Part shown: positions 43,657 to 53,646 of the stretch, piece after piece
Layout of the letters: each line of letters opens with the position of its first letter
Numbering within the stretch: the first letter of the stretch is position 1
Origin: Caldora sp965222765
GTDB taxonomy: Bacteria > Cyanobacteriota > Cyanobacteriia > Cyanobacteriales > Coleofasciculaceae
Direction: 5' to 3'
Assembly (NCBI GenBank): GCA_965222765.1
Contig: CBDCVG010000043.1
Location: forward strand, 62,001 to 126,000
Length of the DNA stretch: 64,000 nucleotides
The notes under the pieces: generated by a model
What the model was told of the DNA's origin: nothing
Seen by the model: only the letters and a program-made list of their open reading frames with translations
Databases searched by the model: none
Program-made: the position numbers and the translations under genes

Positions 43657-44919
43657 CTAAAATAGAGACAGTTGAACCCCCGACTCTATTTGTAGCTTCG
43701 CGCTTCCCAGGCTGTCATCGACTAAGCCTCCACGCGCAGGGAAGATGAGTCCCACCTCGCTTAATGCTCGGTCTAAAATATTCCGAGCTGCGTTTTCATC
43801 TCTGTTCCAGGGTGATGCCACATTTGTGACATTCATGCAACCTAACAGACAAAGTTTTCGGTACTTTCACTCCACAGTTTGAGCAATTTTGTGATGTACC
43901 ATGAGGGTTCACTGCAACCACTCGGACACCGCGTTTGACCGCCACTGCCTCCAAGATGGTGATGAATTTACCCCAAGCTGCATCCAAAATTGATTTGCTC
44001 AATCTTGTACGAGCTAGTCCTTTAATGTTCAAATCTTCCACTGCAATCAAGTCATATTGTTTGACCAGTTTGTGAGCTGTATTGTAATGGAAGTTTTTCC
44101 CTGATTCTGCCAATACGCTGATGAATTCTGGCAATGAAGTTCTTCTGTTTTTCAGCTCGTTTTGAACCACCTTTTTTACGTGCTAACTTACGTTGCTGAC
44201 GAGCTAGATGAGACTGAGTTTTACGATAGGTTTGCTGAATTGGAACTGTCTCACCATGTGAGGTTGTCAGAAATTCTTTGAGTCCGACATCAACACCAAC
44301 AGCAGTCTGAACTTGATCTAATGGCATAGGTTCGGTAACTGTTTCATCCTGCATAGAAATGCAACAGTACCAGCCATCAGCTTTGTGGACTATGGTGCAA
44401 GTATTGAGAGTAAAACCATCCGGAATAGGACGATGCATGATTACAGGCATCTGTCCTATCTTTGATAGTTTCAGTATCCCATTATTGATGTGCGCACCAG
44501 AATCGTTTACAGTTAACTCTAGGGTAAACAAATGAGCGAAGTGTACCTGCTTTTTTGAACCGTGGGCGTCCACCGCGTTTGCCAGACTTATCCGGAATTA
44601 GCCAGCGCTCCCAAGCTTTGTTTAATCTTTGCAGATTTACTTGTTGAGATTCTGACCAGATGTTTTTGTAGTCTGGAAAAAGTTTCTTTGTTTCTTTAAG
44701 AGCCGACTGTTGAGTGTAGTAGTTAACTTTTTCTGATATTTCCCCAATCGGCTCAGAAATCAGACTACAACGGTCAATCCGACAACGAGTTCTTCTTAGC
44801 CAATCTAACCTCTGACCGAGTGCGTAATTCCAATGCCTCCGAAGTAGCTCCAATGTGTAGAACATGGATAGTTCTTGTTCGGCGCTGGGTTTAATTCGGT
44901 AGCAGTAGGTTAGAATCAT
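43657..44919 (-). pseudogene. tnpB: tnpB with three frameshifts
   Basis: From MILTYCYRIKPSAEQ (44919) the coding sequence passes through three frames. The N-terminal part ends near GTLRSFVYPRVN. The middle part carries VGVDVGLKEFL (RuvC-I). The third part carries IAVEDLNIKG (RuvC-II) and the zinc finger CSNCGVKVP...CHKCG. Finally, after GITLE, one extra C (GAA-C-AGAGATGAA) shifts the frame; correcting it restores RDENAARNIL, RuvC-III, through to a stop at 43657. The protein cannot be made as one piece, so the nuclease is lost while tnpA survives. Confidence 0.88.
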
Positions 44920-44948
44920 AGTGATAATTTTACAGCTTATCGCCTGAT

Positions 44949-45359
44949 ATGACAACAGCTTATGACAAGGGATTTAGGTCTGTATACTTGCTTACCGCTC
45001 ACATCGTATTTGTCACCAAGTACCGCAAGAAGGTGATCAACAAAGACATCTATCAACGACTTGCTAGTATCTTTGATGAAGCTTGCTCAAAATGGGAATC
45101 TTCCTTGCTAGAGTTTAATGGAGAAAAAGACCATGTACACTTAATAATTCGTTATCATCCGCAAATCCAACTAAGCAAGTTTATCGCTAACCTAAAAACG
45201 GTTTCTAGTCGTCTAATTCGCAAAGAGTTCGAGGATTATCTAAGCCGCGTTTACCACAAACCTGTATTCTGGACTGGCTCTTATTTTGTTGCCAGTTGTG
45301 GGGGTGTAACGCTTGAACAACTCAAAAAGTATGTTGAGCAACAAACAACTCCAGATTAA
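44949..45359 (+). CDS. tnpA: TnpA, Y1 (HUH) transposase of IS200/IS605 family
   Basis: 136 residues: HIVFVTKYRKKVI, the HUH motif EKDHVHLIIRYHP, and the catalytic Tyr in LEQLKKYVEQQ. This enzyme excises and inserts single-stranded IS ends using hairpin recognition. All key residues are present. It is divergent from the frameshifted tnpB with about 29 bp between their starts. It may also serve the tnpB-only and the gene-less elements in the window, which share end structures. Confidence 0.93.
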   Translation: MTTAYDKGFRSVYLLTAHIVFVTKYRKKVINKDIYQRLASIFDEACSKWESSLLEFNGEKDHVHLIIRYHPQIQLSKFIANLKTVSSRLIRKEFEDYLSRVYHKPVFWTGSYFVASCGGVTLEQLKKYVEQQTTPD

Positions 45360-45516
45360 GGATGTGCTATGCACGTTTTTCTTCGTCGGCATTCCCCGCC
45401 CGTTAAGCCTATACGGCTATAACGGGTGACCCCTGCCGACATTAAGTTGGAAAAATTTTACCTCTTTTATTCAGGCAACATAATAGTATACATGTATTGT
45501 AATAGGGTACTAAGTA

Positions 45517-45535
45517 GGGCTTGCTGAATAAGTCC
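45517..45535. repeat. Solo GGGCTTGCTGAATAAGTC end
   Basis: A single MITE-type end beside the IS605 element; no inverse partner was found before the next gene. Confidence 0.6.
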
Positions 45536-45770
45536 ATTGATTCGGTTTTTTAAGTAATAAACGTGTCTCCTGTCTGAGCCTGATATGCTAGTCCAGAATC
45601 AAAACACTCTCGGGAGAATCCCATTGGTATGCGAAAGTTTTTGTGGAGAGTATCGCTGGGTTTAGTCACGATTAGTATCCCAAAATTGGCAGTTCAGATC
45701 GATCTCGATTAGTAGGTTATTATCGTTAAATTAGTGTCTTCCTAATCTCTAAATTCACCCAAAAAACTGG

Positions 45771-46727
45771 TTAGTGCCGATTATGGGGTGCATCGAAATC
45801 AATCATCGGGCCTTTGGGGACAATGCGGGTGGGGTTAATAAAAGGATGACTCTTATAATAGTGCTGCTTGATATGATCTAAATTGCACGTTTCCTTAACT
45901 CCTGGTTGCTGGTATAAATCCTTCAGATAGTTCCACAGATTGGGATAATCAACGATACGCTGCCAATTACACTTGAAATGTACGTAGTAAACTGGATCAA
46001 AGCGTAAGAGAGTAGTGAACATACACCAGTCAGCTTCAGTAACGCGATCGCTACATAGATAACGTTGCTTGCCTAAAACCCCTTCCCAATGCTCAAGAGC
46101 CTCAAATAGTTCAGTTACCGCTTCTTCATAGGCATTCTGCGTAGTAGCAAATCCTGAACGATAAACACCATTGTTGATTGGTTGATAGATGGCATCAATT
46201 GTTTGATCTATTTCTGCTTGTAGATCATATGGATAGAAGCTAACATCAGAATTTGCGATCGCTGCAAACTCTGTGTCAAACATCCGAATAATCTCACGAG
46301 ATTCATTGTTAACAATTGTGCTAGTTTTTTTATCCCAGAGTATTGGTACTGTTACTCGTCCTGTACATTGAGGATCAGCTTTAACATATATTTCTCGGAG
46401 ATAACGAGCGCCATTGATTGTATCAGGGATGCAACCTGGAGCCTCAGAAAATTCCCATCCTTCCTCATCCATCAACGGATCAACAATAGAAAGAGTAATT
46501 GCCTCTTCTAAACCTTTCAATTTCCGCATAATCAGAGTGCGGTGCGCCCAAGGACAGGCATAGGAAACATAAAGATGGTAGCGACCAGATTCTGGTTTAA
46601 AATCTGTAGAGCCGTTAGCCTTAACCCAGTTGCGAAACTTAGTAGGATTCCGCATAAATCTTCCCTGGGCGTCTTGTTTGTATACTTCATGAGTCCATTG
46701 CCCATTAACTAGCATACCTGTTCCCAT
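45771..46727 (-). CDS. Glutathionyl-hydroquinone reductase (GST family)
   Basis: 318 residues. The xi-class GST catalytic Cys is in SYACPWAHR (C58), with GRVTVPILWDKK, VNNESREIIRMFD and the C-terminal VTEADWCMFTTLLRFDPVYYVHFKCN. Such enzymes remove glutathione from glutathionyl-hydroquinones in quinone detoxification. The length is standard. No operon partner. Confidence 0.92.
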   Translation of the reverse strand: MGTGMLVNGQWTHEVYKQDAQGRFMRNPTKFRNWVKANGSTDFKPESGRYHLYVSYACPWAHRTLIMRKLKGLEEAITLSIVDPLMDEEGWEFSEAPGCIPDTINGARYLREIYVKADPQCTGRVTVPILWDKKTSTIVNNESREIIRMFDTEFAAIANSDVSFYPYDLQAEIDQTIDAIYQPINNGVYRSGFATTQNAYEEAVTELFEALEHWEGVLGKQRYLCSDRVTEADWCMFTTLLRFDPVYYVHFKCNWQRIVDYPNLWNYLKDLYQQPGVKETCNLDHIKQHYYKSHPFINPTRIVPKGPMIDFDAPHNRH

Positions 46728-46833
46728 ATTTTCCTCCTCAACAAGAAACCTATACCCCTTTTTTGGGTTACCTAAGTTTTAGGGTGATTTAGAATTTTAG
46801 AAGGCAGAGAATAATTCTTAATTCTCATTGCCA

Positions 46834-47124
46834 TTACTCTTCACTCATAATTTTGGGAACCCTGAAAAAATCACCATCGGGATCAGGAGCTTCTTTGAGG
46901 ATTGCTTCTCGGTTAGAGTCGGGGCGTAGTTCATCCGCTCTAGTCACATTGCTGACATCAATTGCCCTGGTAGTAGGCGGTACATTATCAGTATCTAATT
47001 CACTCAATTGTTGAAAATAATCCAGAACACTACTCATGTCAGTAGCCATCTGTTCTTCTTCTTCCTCCGTCATTTCCAAACGGGCAAGATTAGCAACTTT
47101 GTGAACTTGTTCGCGGTCAATCAT
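46834..47124 (-). CDS. gatC: Asp/Glu-tRNA amidotransferase subunit C
   Basis: 96 residues: VHKVANLARLEMTEEEEEQM, LDYFQQLSELDTDNVPPT and the terminal FFRVPKIMSEE are the GatC signature. It stabilises the GatA-GatB complex, which makes Gln-tRNA(Gln) and Asn-tRNA(Asn). ycf3 lies upstream on the same strand. Confidence 0.95.
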   Translation of the reverse strand: MIDREQVHKVANLARLEMTEEEEEQMATDMSSVLDYFQQLSELDTDNVPPTTRAIDVSNVTRADELRPDSNREAILKEAPDPDGDFFRVPKIMSEE

Positions 47125-47193
47125 AATATTGGTTATTGGCTATTGGTTATTAGTCATTGGTCATTAGTCGTACAAAGAACAGACAACAAACAA

Positions 47194-47715
47194 CTAGAAG
47201 TAAACATCCATTGTTGAGCGCCCTGTCGTTTTCAACCAGTTTTGTGCCTCAATGTAGTTGTTGGGAGCAAGACGAATCGCTTCTTTCCAATATTCAGCTG
47301 CTTTGCTGTAGTAATCTTCAGCTTTTTCTTCCTCTCCAGCCTCCTTTGCCTGTTCCCCTTGGTAGTGGTGAATCACCGCAATGTTGTTGAATGCTTGAGG
47401 TAGACGGGGATTGAGTTCAATTGCTTGATCGTATAAATCTAGAGCTTGCTCATGTTTACCGTTGCTGGCGTAAATCAGCCCCATGTTATAAAGAATATAG
47501 CTGCGATCATAGGGGTCTTCCTCTAGGGTCAGAGCTTCGTTATAGTTATCTAAGGCTTCGGCATATTCCCCATCAGCCTGAGCAGACATGCCGTCACGGT
47601 AGTAGACAAAGGCTTCTTTGGCTTTTTTGTTGGTGGGCAGCACTTTCAGGATGATGTCTGCCATCACCGTAAAGGATTTGTCAATAAAGTTATCGTTACG
47701 TTGAGTTCTTGGCAT
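47194..47715 (-). CDS. ycf3: Photosystem I assembly protein Ycf3
   Basis: 173 residues with TPR repeats (AFVYYRDGMSAQADGEYAEAL; ILYNMGLIYASNGKHEQALD; FNNIAVIHHYQGEQA) and the conserved start MPRTQRNDNFIDKSFTVMAD. Ycf3 is a thylakoid chaperone for PsaA/PsaB assembly. The length is normal. gatC follows 69 bp downstream. Confidence 0.96.
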   Translation of the reverse strand: MPRTQRNDNFIDKSFTVMADIILKVLPTNKKAKEAFVYYRDGMSAQADGEYAEALDNYNEALTLEEDPYDRSYILYNMGLIYASNGKHEQALDLYDQAIELNPRLPQAFNNIAVIHHYQGEQAKEAGEEEKAEDYYSKAAEYWKEAIRLAPNNYIEAQNWLKTTGRSTMDVYF

Positions 47716-47993
47716 ACTAACCTTTACGTTGTTATTGCTTGTGGGAGTGGTTACGCCACCATACCCTTGACATTGATGAAAGTTGGTTAAGATTCATCTT
47801 CATCAGTTTACTCTGAATTGAAGATTCGCACTTGGGCAGCCAACAATCAGCCATTTCAGGTTTTGCGGAATTAGACATAGTTTTCGTCTCCCTGCTCCGT
47901 ACTCCCACAGAATAATTATCATTTTTTAGGGATTGGGGAAGAGAAATGAAGTATTAAGAATTAGGGAGTGGAAAAATATCTCTACAAAGAAAA

Positions 47994-48845
47994 ATGAAAA
48001 TCTTCACTTATGCAATTATCTCATTGGGTATAGGGTTTACTCTTGCTTTGGGGGGATGTGGATTGCAAAAGACTGCCTCACAACCTAAGGAAATAGGCAA
48101 TTTCAGTAGCTTTGTCGATTGGTGTGAAAATCAAAAAAATCTTTCTGAGGAGGCGAACAAGACGGTTGATATACTGTTGTTTATAGCTGATACTAAGCAA
48201 TGTAGTAATGCTAGTGACAATCTTGCTAGCCTTACTGAACTCGACCTTGGCTACAAGGAAATATCTGACCTCAGACCCCTTTCATCCCTAACTAATCTCA
48301 CTACTCTCTACCTCAGTGCCAATGAAATCTCAGATCTCCGACCCCTTGCATCCCTAACTAACCTGACGAATCTCTATCTTAGGGATAATGACATATCCTA
48401 CCTCAGTCCGATCAAATCCCTGACTAACTTGACAGGACTCGATCTTGCTGCTAACAAAATATCCGAATTAAGCCCCCTCAAATCTTTAACTAAGTTGACT
48501 GACTTAGTCCTCAGTGACAATAAAATAACCAACATCAGTCCTCTCGAATCCTTGACGAAGCTAGAAACAATCCACCTCAGCAACAATGAAATAACAGACA
48601 TTAGTCCCCTCGAATCCCTGACGAAGCTAGAAACAATTCACCTCAGTGACAATGAAATAGCAGACATTAGTCCCCTCGAATCCCTGACGAAGCTAGAAAC
48701 AATTCACCTCAGTGACAATGAAATAGCAGACATCAGTACCCTTGCATCCCTGGCTAAACTAGAAAAAATCTATCTTAAAGGGAATCAACTAATTTATGAA
48801 ACTTGCCCATTGGAGTCAGAGGAGGTTTGTCATTTTGATGAATAA
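47994..48845 (+). CDS. Leucine-rich-repeat lipoprotein (internalin-like)
   Basis: 283 residues with a lipoprotein signal (lipobox LGGC) and about eight 22-residue LRRs of the type LTNLTTLYLSANEISDLRPL. Three consecutive repeats (48535-48732, 66 bp each) are nearly identical at DNA level, so the array has expanded recently. Surface adhesion or protein binding is likely; the partner is unknown. Confidence 0.9.
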   Translation: MKIFTYAIISLGIGFTLALGGCGLQKTASQPKEIGNFSSFVDWCENQKNLSEEANKTVDILLFIADTKQCSNASDNLASLTELDLGYKEISDLRPLSSLTNLTTLYLSANEISDLRPLASLTNLTNLYLRDNDISYLSPIKSLTNLTGLDLAANKISELSPLKSLTKLTDLVLSDNKITNISPLESLTKLETIHLSNNEITDISPLESLTKLETIHLSDNEIADISPLESLTKLETIHLSDNEIADISTLASLAKLEKIYLKGNQLIYETCPLESEEVCHFDE

Positions 48846-49022
48846 GCCTATGTGAAAAATATAAGATATTGCATCTCAAGGGGAGTATCCCAATTCCTGT
48901 TGCCTTGCTAAAACGCATTTAAAATGGGTTTTAGCTTATGAGTTCAAGATCCTTAGTTTGGTGGAAAATCTGATTCTCATAATAATCTTGAATTAGGGAA
49001 GATACTCTTTGACTCCAGCACT

Positions 49023-49208
49023 ATGATAACAATTCCTGGATATCACATTCTTGAGCTTATCTACGAAAGCTCGAAAACCCTGGTTTATCGAGGAATTTGT
49101 CAAACAGATCAACAGTCTGTCATTATCAAAGTGCTCAAAAGCGAGTATCCCACACTTTGGGAACTTGTACGCTTTCACAATCAGTATAGGATTACCACAA
49201 AACCTTAA
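49023..49208 (+). pseudogene. N-terminal remnant of an Hstk-type serine/threonine kinase
   Basis: MITIPGYHILELIYESSKTLVYRG and VIIKVLK are the first strands of the protein kinase lobe found at the start of cyanobacterial Ser/Thr-His hybrid kinases; the frame then stops. Kinase-like shreds continue in other frames to about 49370. The rest of the kinase and the AAA-like ATPase domain are missing before the large gene at 49541 begins, indicating a deletion within one original gene. Confidence 0.75.
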
Positions 49209-49540
49209 CCTGCCTGGAAATTGTTCAACCCATAGCTTTTGTCAACTACCGCAATGGCTTTGCTTACTCCTACCATTCTTATCTAATTGGTAAAAGAATT
49301 AGGAGAGCTGGAAGAGGAAAATGGCATCTTACAGTACGCTGATGAGTCAACTCAACCAAGAAAACTGCCCTTAATTGGAATCAAATTTTTTCGACAAAAC
49401 GGTATTGAATTTGCAAGGTAGAGCTGGAGGAGATAGGGAGACAGGGAGACAGGGAGACGGGGAGCTGAGGGAGAGGCAAAAGGAGGATGTTTCGGATTCT
49501 TCAGCAAGCAAAACATCTAGCAATAATCCGTGCTTGTTAA

Positions 49541-52500
49541 TTGGAGATGCCTATAATGAAACAAATCAAGCTAGAACAGCATCAATCAGCTAGCGATCGC
49601 ACCGGACTATACTACTTATATTGGAATAAACTAACCCTCTGTTATTTGTTTGGAGATTACCAGCAAGCAGTTGAAAATGCTCAGGAAGCTCAACAGTATA
49701 TAGATGGAGTTGCTGGTTCGCTCCTTATTCCCTTCTTCCATTTCTATGACTCTCTTTCCTTGTTAGCACTGTATTCTCAAACTTCTGAACCAGAGCAAGA
49801 AGAAATTTTACTAAATTCGGATCAATATCTCCTTTGTTCACAGAAACAGCAGGGAGCAGGGAGCAGGGAGCAGGGAGTAGAGAGAGAGAAAAACTCCAAA
49901 AATCATCAAAGGAGTTTTTGTCAGAGATCTAGTATTTTTGACAGGATAGCCGCTAATCAGCAAAAAATGCAGCAATGGGCAGACTATGCACCACTGAATT
50001 TTTTGCATAAATTTGAGTTAGTGGAAGCAGAGCGGTATCGAATCAGGGGTAAAAAGATGGAGGCAATGGAGTATTATGACCGTGCCATTGCTGGTGCTGC
50101 TACTAACGAATATATCCAAGAAGAAGCCTTAGCTAACGAACTGGCAGCTAAATTTTATCTAGCATGGGGTAAGCCCAAGATTGCCCAAGTCTATTTGACA
50201 GATGCCTACTACGGCTACGCTTGCTGGGGAGCTAAAGCGAAAGTTGAGCAATTAGAAAAACACTATTCCCAATTCCTCGCTCCCATTATGACTAGGGAAA
50301 GAGGTAGTCTGACAGATGATACTGTCTCCAACTTAAGCACTGAAGCCATCACTTCTAGCAGTAGCAATGATTCAGCTATTCTGGATTTGGCAGCAGTGAT
50401 GAAAGCTTCCCAACTGCTCTCTGGCGAAATTCACCTGGCTCCCTTGCTCTCCACTTTGCTGGAAGTAATGATGGAAAATGCCGGAGCTCAGAAAGGTTCT
50501 CTGCTGTTACTTGAAGCGGATAATTTAATTATTGCAGCCCAATGTATCACTGGTCAACAGTGTAACCTCCAACCAATTCCCTTGGAATCCAGTGGTGAGA
50601 TTTCCCACGCCGCGATTAATTATGTTTGGCTTACTCAACAAATTTTCGTAAGTAATGAGGCAACAGCAGAAACGAGCTTAGTTGCCGATCCTTACATTAT
50701 CAATGTGCAGCCTAAATCTCTGTTGTGTCTACCCATTATCCAACAAGGCAAACTAGTTGGTATTCTTTACCTGGAAAATAACCTGACGGCAGGAGCATTT
50801 ACCAACGATCGTATCGAAATTTTACAACTCCTGTGTACTCAAGCTGCTATTACCTTGGACAATGCCCAGCTTTACCAACAGCTAGAAGAATATTCTCACA
50901 CCTTAGAGAAGAAAGTCCAAGAGCGTACTCAGCAATTGCAAGAGGAAATTCAAGAACGACAGCAAGTAGAAGAAACCCTCAAGCAACTGAATCAAAAGCT
51001 AAAAACCAAATTTGAAGAACTTGGACAAATGAATTTGGCTCTAGCAAACGCCATGCCAGGAATTGCTAAACTCAGCACTGAAGGTCATTATCTAGAAGTC
51101 AATAACTCCTATGCTCAAATAGTTGGCTACCAACCAGAGGAAATGCTGGGAATCAACTGGGAGATAACCGTTCATCCTGAGGATATACCAATTGCAATCG
51201 CTGCCTACAAAAAGATGCTAATTGAGGGTAAAGGGGAGTTTGAAGCTAGGGGAGTTCGCCGGGATAGTTCTATTTTCTACAAACAAGTGTTAATGGTGAA
51301 AGCTGATGTGAATCTTGCTGGTTTTGAGGGTCACTACTGCTTTTTCAAGGATATAAGCGAACGGAAACAGGCGGAGGAGGCACTAAGAGAGAGCGAAGAA
51401 CGCTATCGCTCCCTTTATGAACATACCCCAGTTATGTTGCATTCTATCGACTCCATGGGCAAATTAATCAGTGTCAGTAACTATTGGCTGAAAAAGCTAG
51501 GTTATGAGCGCTCCGAAGTTCTTGGGAGAAAATCTACAGAATTTTTGACAGAAGAGTCTCGCCGTTATGCTAAAGAAGTGATGATGCCTAAATTTTTTCG
51601 GGCAGGAAGTTGTTTAGAAATTCCTTATCAGTTTGTCTGCAAAAATGGCAAAATTATTGATGTACTCCTTTCTGCTATTACTGAACAGGATAAATCTGGC
51701 AAGATAGTTCGTTCCCTAGCAGTTTTAGTCGATGTAACCAAACGTAAGCAAGCCGAGAAAGCACTGCAACAGGCCAAAGAAGCTGCTGAAGTTGCTAACC
51801 AAGCCAAAAGCCAATTTTTAGCTAACATGAGTCACGAATTGCGTACTCCCCTCAACGGCATTCTCGGCTATACTCAAATTCTGCAACGTTCCCAGGAACT
51901 CAACTCCCAGCAACAAAAAGGTATTGATACCATCCACGCCTGCGGCAGTCATTTGCTGACTCTGATTAACGATATTTTAGACATCTCCAAAATCGAAGCC
52001 GGGAAAATGGAACTCTCTCCCGAAAATTTCCACTTTCCTAACTTTTTGCGCAGTGTTGTCGAAATCTGCCACATCCGTGCTCAACAACAAGAAATTACTT
52101 TTACCTACCAATTCTCTAATCAACTACCTACCGCTGTCTATACAGATGAAAAACGACTCAGGCAAGTTTTGATTAATTTGTTGAGTAATGCGATCAAATT
52201 TACCAATACTGGTAGCGTTAATTTTAACGTAAGTGTCATTAGTCATTGGTCAACAGCCAACAACCAACAACCAACAACAAATAACCAACAACAAATAACC
52301 AACAACAAAATTCGGTTTGAGATTGAAGACACTGGTATTGGTATCGCAGTAGAAGAGCTAGAAAAAATCTTTGAACCCTTTGAACAAGTAGGACACAGCA
52401 GCCACAAAGCAGAAGGAACTGGACTAGGATTAGCCATTACCCAGAAAATTGTCTCTCAGATGGGAGGGCAACTCCAAGTCGAAAGTACCTTAGGAGTTGG

Positions 52501-53257
52501 TAGTACCTTTTGGTTCGATATAGAATTACCCCAATCCTCAAAATTAATTGAACTACCGATTGTCAATTACTCCAACAAGATAATTGGCTACCAGGGTGAC
52601 AAGAAAAAAATTCTGGTGGTAGATGATTGCTGGGAAAATCGTGCAGTTCTTGTTAATTTTCTCGAACCTATCGGCTTTGAAATGAGGGAGGTAACAAACG
52701 GAATAGAAGGTTTAGAGCAAGCCAAAGAATTTCAACCAGATTTAATGATCATTGACCTAGTGATGCCAGTGATGGATGGTTTTGAGCTAACCCGATCTCT
52801 GCGCCAGTTACCAGAATTTAAAGAGACAATTTTGATTGCTTCTTCGGCGAGTGTTTCTGAGTTTTATCAGCAACAAAGTCAGGAAATAGCTTGTAATTAT
52901 TTCCTACCTAAGCCTATACAAACAGGAGATTTACTGACCCAAATCAGAAATTTCTTAAAATTAATCTGGGTATATGATGATACTGAGAAATTATTCAGCC
53001 AGCAGCAATCTAATGGCTATAATTCAGTCAGAGAAATTCAAGTAACAAACATTATACCTCCTGCTGTTGAGGAACTAAATATCTTGTATGACTTAGCCAG
53101 AAAAGGTTGGATCGACAACCTCATTGAGCAGGGGGAGAAATTGAAAAATTTGGATAATAAATATGTGCCCTTTGCTCAACAACTTCAGGAATTAGCTAAA
53201 GAATTTAAAATCAAGAAAATTAGAGAATTTCTGGAACAATATATCAGGAGTAGTTAG
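49541..53257 (+). CDS. Hybrid sensor histidine kinase, 3' part of an Hstk-type gene
   Basis: 1238 residues in the open frame from TTG 49541; the true start is uncertain (an ATG follows at 49556). The N-terminal ~240 residues are the helical tail of the Hstk ATPase domain (LTLCYLFGDYQQAVENAQEA; AMEYYDRAIAGAATNEYIQEEALANELAAKFYL). Then come a GAF domain (about 280-446), two PAS domains (497-604, 613-737), HisKA with MSHELRTPLNG (His near 763), HATPase (870-996; EDTGIGI, GTGLGLAI) and a receiver domain (1022-1140; LMIIDLVMP). It probably still signals, without the former Ser/Thr kinase input. Two runs of intergenic-type repeat DNA lie in frame inside it. Confidence 0.85.
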   Translation: MEMPIMKQIKLEQHQSASDRTGLYYLYWNKLTLCYLFGDYQQAVENAQEAQQYIDGVAGSLLIPFFHFYDSLSLLALYSQTSEPEQEEILLNSDQYLLCSQKQQGAGSREQGVEREKNSKNHQRSFCQRSSIFDRIAANQQKMQQWADYAPLNFLHKFELVEAERYRIRGKKMEAMEYYDRAIAGAATNEYIQEEALANELAAKFYLAWGKPKIAQVYLTDAYYGYACWGAKAKVEQLEKHYSQFLAPIMTRERGSLTDDTVSNLSTEAITSSSSNDSAILDLAAVMKASQLLSGEIHLAPLLSTLLEVMMENAGAQKGSLLLLEADNLIIAAQCITGQQCNLQPIPLESSGEISHAAINYVWLTQQIFVSNEATAETSLVADPYIINVQPKSLLCLPIIQQGKLVGILYLENNLTAGAFTNDRIEILQLLCTQAAITLDNAQLYQQLEEYSHTLEKKVQERTQQLQEEIQERQQVEETLKQLNQKLKTKFEELGQMNLALANAMPGIAKLSTEGHYLEVNNSYAQIVGYQPEEMLGINWEITVHPEDIPIAIAAYKKMLIEGKGEFEARGVRRDSSIFYKQVLMVKADVNLAGFEGHYCFFKDISERKQAEEALRESEERYRSLYEHTPVMLHSIDSMGKLISVSNYWLKKLGYERSEVLGRKSTEFLTEESRRYAKEVMMPKFFRAGSCLEIPYQFVCKNGKIIDVLLSAITEQDKSGKIVRSLAVLVDVTKRKQAEKALQQAKEAAEVANQAKSQFLANMSHELRTPLNGILGYTQILQRSQELNSQQQKGIDTIHACGSHLLTLINDILDISKIEAGKMELSPENFHFPNFLRSVVEICHIRAQQQEITFTYQFSNQLPTAVYTDEKRLRQVLINLLSNAIKFTNTGSVNFNVSVISHWSTANNQQPTTNNQQQITNNKIRFEIEDTGIGIAVEELEKIFEPFEQVGHSSHKAEGTGLGLAITQKIVSQMGGQLQVESTLGVGSTFWFDIELPQSSKLIELPIVNYSNKIIGYQGDKKKILVVDDCWENRAVLVNFLEPIGFEMREVTNGIEGLEQAKEFQPDLMIIDLVMPVMDGFELTRSLRQLPEFKETILIASSASVSEFYQQQSQEIACNYFLPKPIQTGDLLTQIRNFLKLIWVYDDTEKLFSQQQSNGYNSVREIQVTNIIPPAVEELNILYDLARKGWIDNLIEQGEKLKNLDNKYVPFAQQLQELAKEFKIKKIREFLEQYIRSS

Positions 53258-53448
53258 CTATAGTTTAACTCATCGAGTCTATTGAGAAAGGGTTTTGAAG
53301 TAATGAGCGTTAGAAGGCAGGAGGCAGGAGGCAGGAGGCAGGAGGAATAAGAGTTTTTTCTACCTAAAAAGAAGCCAGAAACTAGTCATATCAAGGAATT
53401 TCTACTTCTTTTTTCATTTTTAGTTTCTCGAGAGTAATAAGTGAATTA

Positions 53449-53550
53449 TACCAAATCCGCTTTAGCTAGACCACAAATATGTCAACTAAAAGTCATGTAT
53501 ATCAAGCTTTGCTCAATAAGATATATGGTCTGTAGTAACCGGATTTGGTA
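53449..53550. mobile_element. 102-bp MITE, ends TACCAAATCCG, inserted in repeat R1
   Basis: TACCAAATCCG (53449) is exactly inverted as CGGATTTGGTA (ending 53550). It is flanked by TTA on both sides. Comparison with the empty site at about 41440 (GAATTACCC) shows a clean insertion with a short target duplication. Confidence 0.85.
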
Positions 53551-53646
53551 TTACCCCTCGATTAGCTTCCAGATTTTTTCCATTGTGCAAGGGTTTGATA
53601 CGACATTTGGTATTTCACACTGTAATACGTGATAATGACGATTATT

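Larger units (their letters stand above)
43612..45470 (-). mobile_element. IS605-type element with tnpA and decayed tnpB
   Basis: The right end lies at low coordinates: a GCCCCCGTTATACCCGC hairpin ending in GAACGTCAC on the minus strand (at 43612). The left end has GTCGGCATTC (45385-45394) and CTGCCGACATTAAG (45433-45446), the same arrangement as the tnpB-only element at 4334. tnpA and tnpB diverge from a short shared centre. Boundaries are approximate. Confidence 0.8.
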
